A DNA stretch of 64,000 nucleotides from the NCBI RefSeq assembly GCF_016907275.1, contig NZ_JAFBBP010000001.1:2470001-2534000 (forward strand). Reading direction: 5' to 3'. This document shows positions 63,083 through 64,000 of this stretch, one piece after another. Positions within the stretch are counted from its first letter, which is position 1; each line of letters begins with the position of its first letter. Origin of the DNA: Micromonospora luteifusca. Its GTDB lineage: Bacteria; Actinomycetota; Actinomycetes; Mycobacteriales; Micromonosporaceae. Made by a program: the position numbers and the translations under genes. The notes under the pieces were generated by a model that did not search any database, had not been told where the DNA came from, and was given only the letters and a program-made list of their open reading frames with translations.

Positions 63083-63699
63083 GCAGCCCCGACGCCACCG
63101 GCGTGCTGGCCGAGATCCGGGACAAGCTGGCGCTGCTCACGCGCCTGGAGGCCGAGCACGGCTTCGGCGTCGTCATCGAGGGGCCGGCTCCGCTGGAGCC
63201 CCTTCCCGACCTGCCTGGCGTCGCGGAGGTCTACGGTCTCGTCGGCCGGGTGGAGGGCGACAACTTCCGGTTCAAGCCCCCCAAGGAGATCACCAGCCCG
63301 GCGGCCTGGAGCGCCTACACCGTCGACCCGGACGATCCGATGGGCAGCCCGTTGGCCATCGGCCACGAGGTGTGGAGCGTTCCGCGAGGCCTACGCGGCG
63401 AGATCGAGGGCGGCGCCTCGATCTTCCTGGACACCGAGGACCTCGAGGTCTACTGGATGGAGCCGGACGCCTACATCTTCCAGTACGAGCACCCGGACGA
63501 GGACGTCGAATACACAGTCCTCGCCCCCGACCTCGCCACGTTCTTCAACGAGCGGGTGTTCGGTCCGGGCTACCCCGACCTGGTCGCGACCGTCCTCGGC
63601 CCCGGGGTCCGCGATGAGCGGCTCCGCAAGGGCCGGCATGCCGGAGAGTACGCCGACAACTGGCGGCGCCTGCTGATCACCGCTGGCCTGTCGTCCTGA
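63079..63699 (+). CDS. Probable immunity protein for the nuclease toxin
   Basis: A 206-aa acidic, soluble protein (LAEIRDKLALLTRLEAEHGF; LPDLPGVAEVYGLVGRVEGD; DLEVYWMEPDAYIFQYEHPD). It overlaps the toxin stop (GTGA). High acidity against a basic toxin, and a SMI1/SUKH-like strand pattern, suggest immunity; the fold is not certain. Confidence 0.65.
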   Translation: MSSPDATGVLAEIRDKLALLTRLEAEHGFGVVIEGPAPLEPLPDLPGVAEVYGLVGRVEGDNFRFKPPKEITSPAAWSAYTVDPDDPMGSPLAIGHEVWSVPRGLRGEIEGGASIFLDTEDLEVYWMEPDAYIFQYEHPDEDVEYTVLAPDLATFFNERVFGPGYPDLVATVLGPGVRDERLRKGRHAGEYADNWRRLLITAGLSS

Positions 63700-63732
63700 C
63701 CGACCCGACTCCTGTGACCACGAAGGATCGTC

Positions 63733-64000
63733 ATGGCCGCTGATCCCCGGTTCCGTGCCCTGTGGCACGAGGACGAGCTCATCCCGTACCCGCGTGAGGC
63801 GTGGCTGGAGGGGGGCTTCGGCCCTGACCTGCTCCCCGCCGGCGACGAGATCCCGCTCGACGTGGCGGTCGTCTACACCGCCTTCCTCGAAGACGACATC
63901 GAGCTGTACGACACCATGCAGCTGACCACCGAGGACGGTTCGCTGGACATCCGGCTGATCGTGGTGGGCGCGGTCGCCGACAACCCCAACCTGCTCTACG
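63733..64000 (+). CDS. Hypothetical protein, cut by the window end
   Basis: From ATG at 63733 the frame stays open for 89 codons to the edge: MAADPRFRALWHEDELIPYP, then WLEGGFGPDLLPAGDEIPLD. It is acidic and soluble. It follows the putative immunity gene by 33 nt and could be a second immunity or accessory protein of this locus. Confidence 0.65.
   Translation, partial: MAADPRFRALWHEDELIPYPREAWLEGGFGPDLLPAGDEIPLDVAVVYTAFLEDDIELYDTMQLTTEDGSLDIRLIVVGAVADNPNLLY

Overview
The window is high-GC actinobacterial DNA with frequent GTG starts, ATGA/GTGA start-stop overlaps and an actinobacterial translation gene order. Codon use, the GntR/FtsK-type integrative element and the repeat style point to Micromonosporaceae, most likely Micromonospora or a near relative; this is an inference from gene content, as no search was run.

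Layout. 1-3.4 kb: conserved block read leftwards, tRNA-Thr, tRNA-Met, rpmG, hadA/hadB-like dehydratases, tRNA-Trp, secE, nusG, rplK (cut by the window edge). 3.4-9.5 kb: a membrane GAF-GGDEF-EAL protein, small membrane peptides, a decayed epoxide hydrolase, an alpha/beta hydrolase and a variant histidine phosphatase. 9.77-31.52 kb: an integrated actinomycete integrative and conjugative element (AICE, about 21.6 kb) in the 3' half of tRNA-Tyr, bounded by a perfect 106-bp direct repeat. It carries int-xis-rep, an FtsK-type transfer protein with small partners, a Pra-like activator, two GntR regulators with matching operators, a glycosyltransferase, and a defence cargo (type I hsdM-hsdS-hsdR, a YgjP-type metallopeptidase and a PUA/EVE-like protein). 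31.7-34.8 kb: yajQ, whose last codons are duplicated 2.56 kb away. The islet between the two copies holds a MerR-controlled metal (probably mercury) uptake cassette plus a 5'-truncated acetyltransferase.

34.8-51.5 kb: chromosomal genes (a RibD/DHFR-fold reductase, an MFS transporter, htpX) and a second-type respiratory complex I cluster. The cluster consists of nuoB, C, H, I, J, K, L, M, N without A, D, E, F or G, and is split by a DUF2252 gene, a glucose dehydrogenase, a glutathione-transferase-like reductase, a SnoaL-like gene and a Uma2 gene. 51.6-55.4 kb: two tandem paralogous pairs of ECF sigma factor and membrane-anchored partner. 55.4-61.1 kb: a PLP decarboxylase/lyase coupled to a sugar-type MFS carrier, an alkyltransferase-like protein, and proB-proA. 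61.2-64 kb: the start of a WXG100-type polymorphic toxin locus: YbaB-like protein, WXG100-like protein, toxin N-terminal module, an HNH-like nuclease toxin in a separate overlapping frame, a likely immunity protein and a further cut gene.

How the parts fit. The AICE genes form one logic: the Pra-like activator and KorSA-like repressor share an ACTTG-N5/6-CAAGT operator that would decide between staying integrated and excision/replication/transfer, while the restriction cargo protects the carrier. The two regions most worth follow-up are the yajQ-flanked islet without a recombinase and the split toxin locus.
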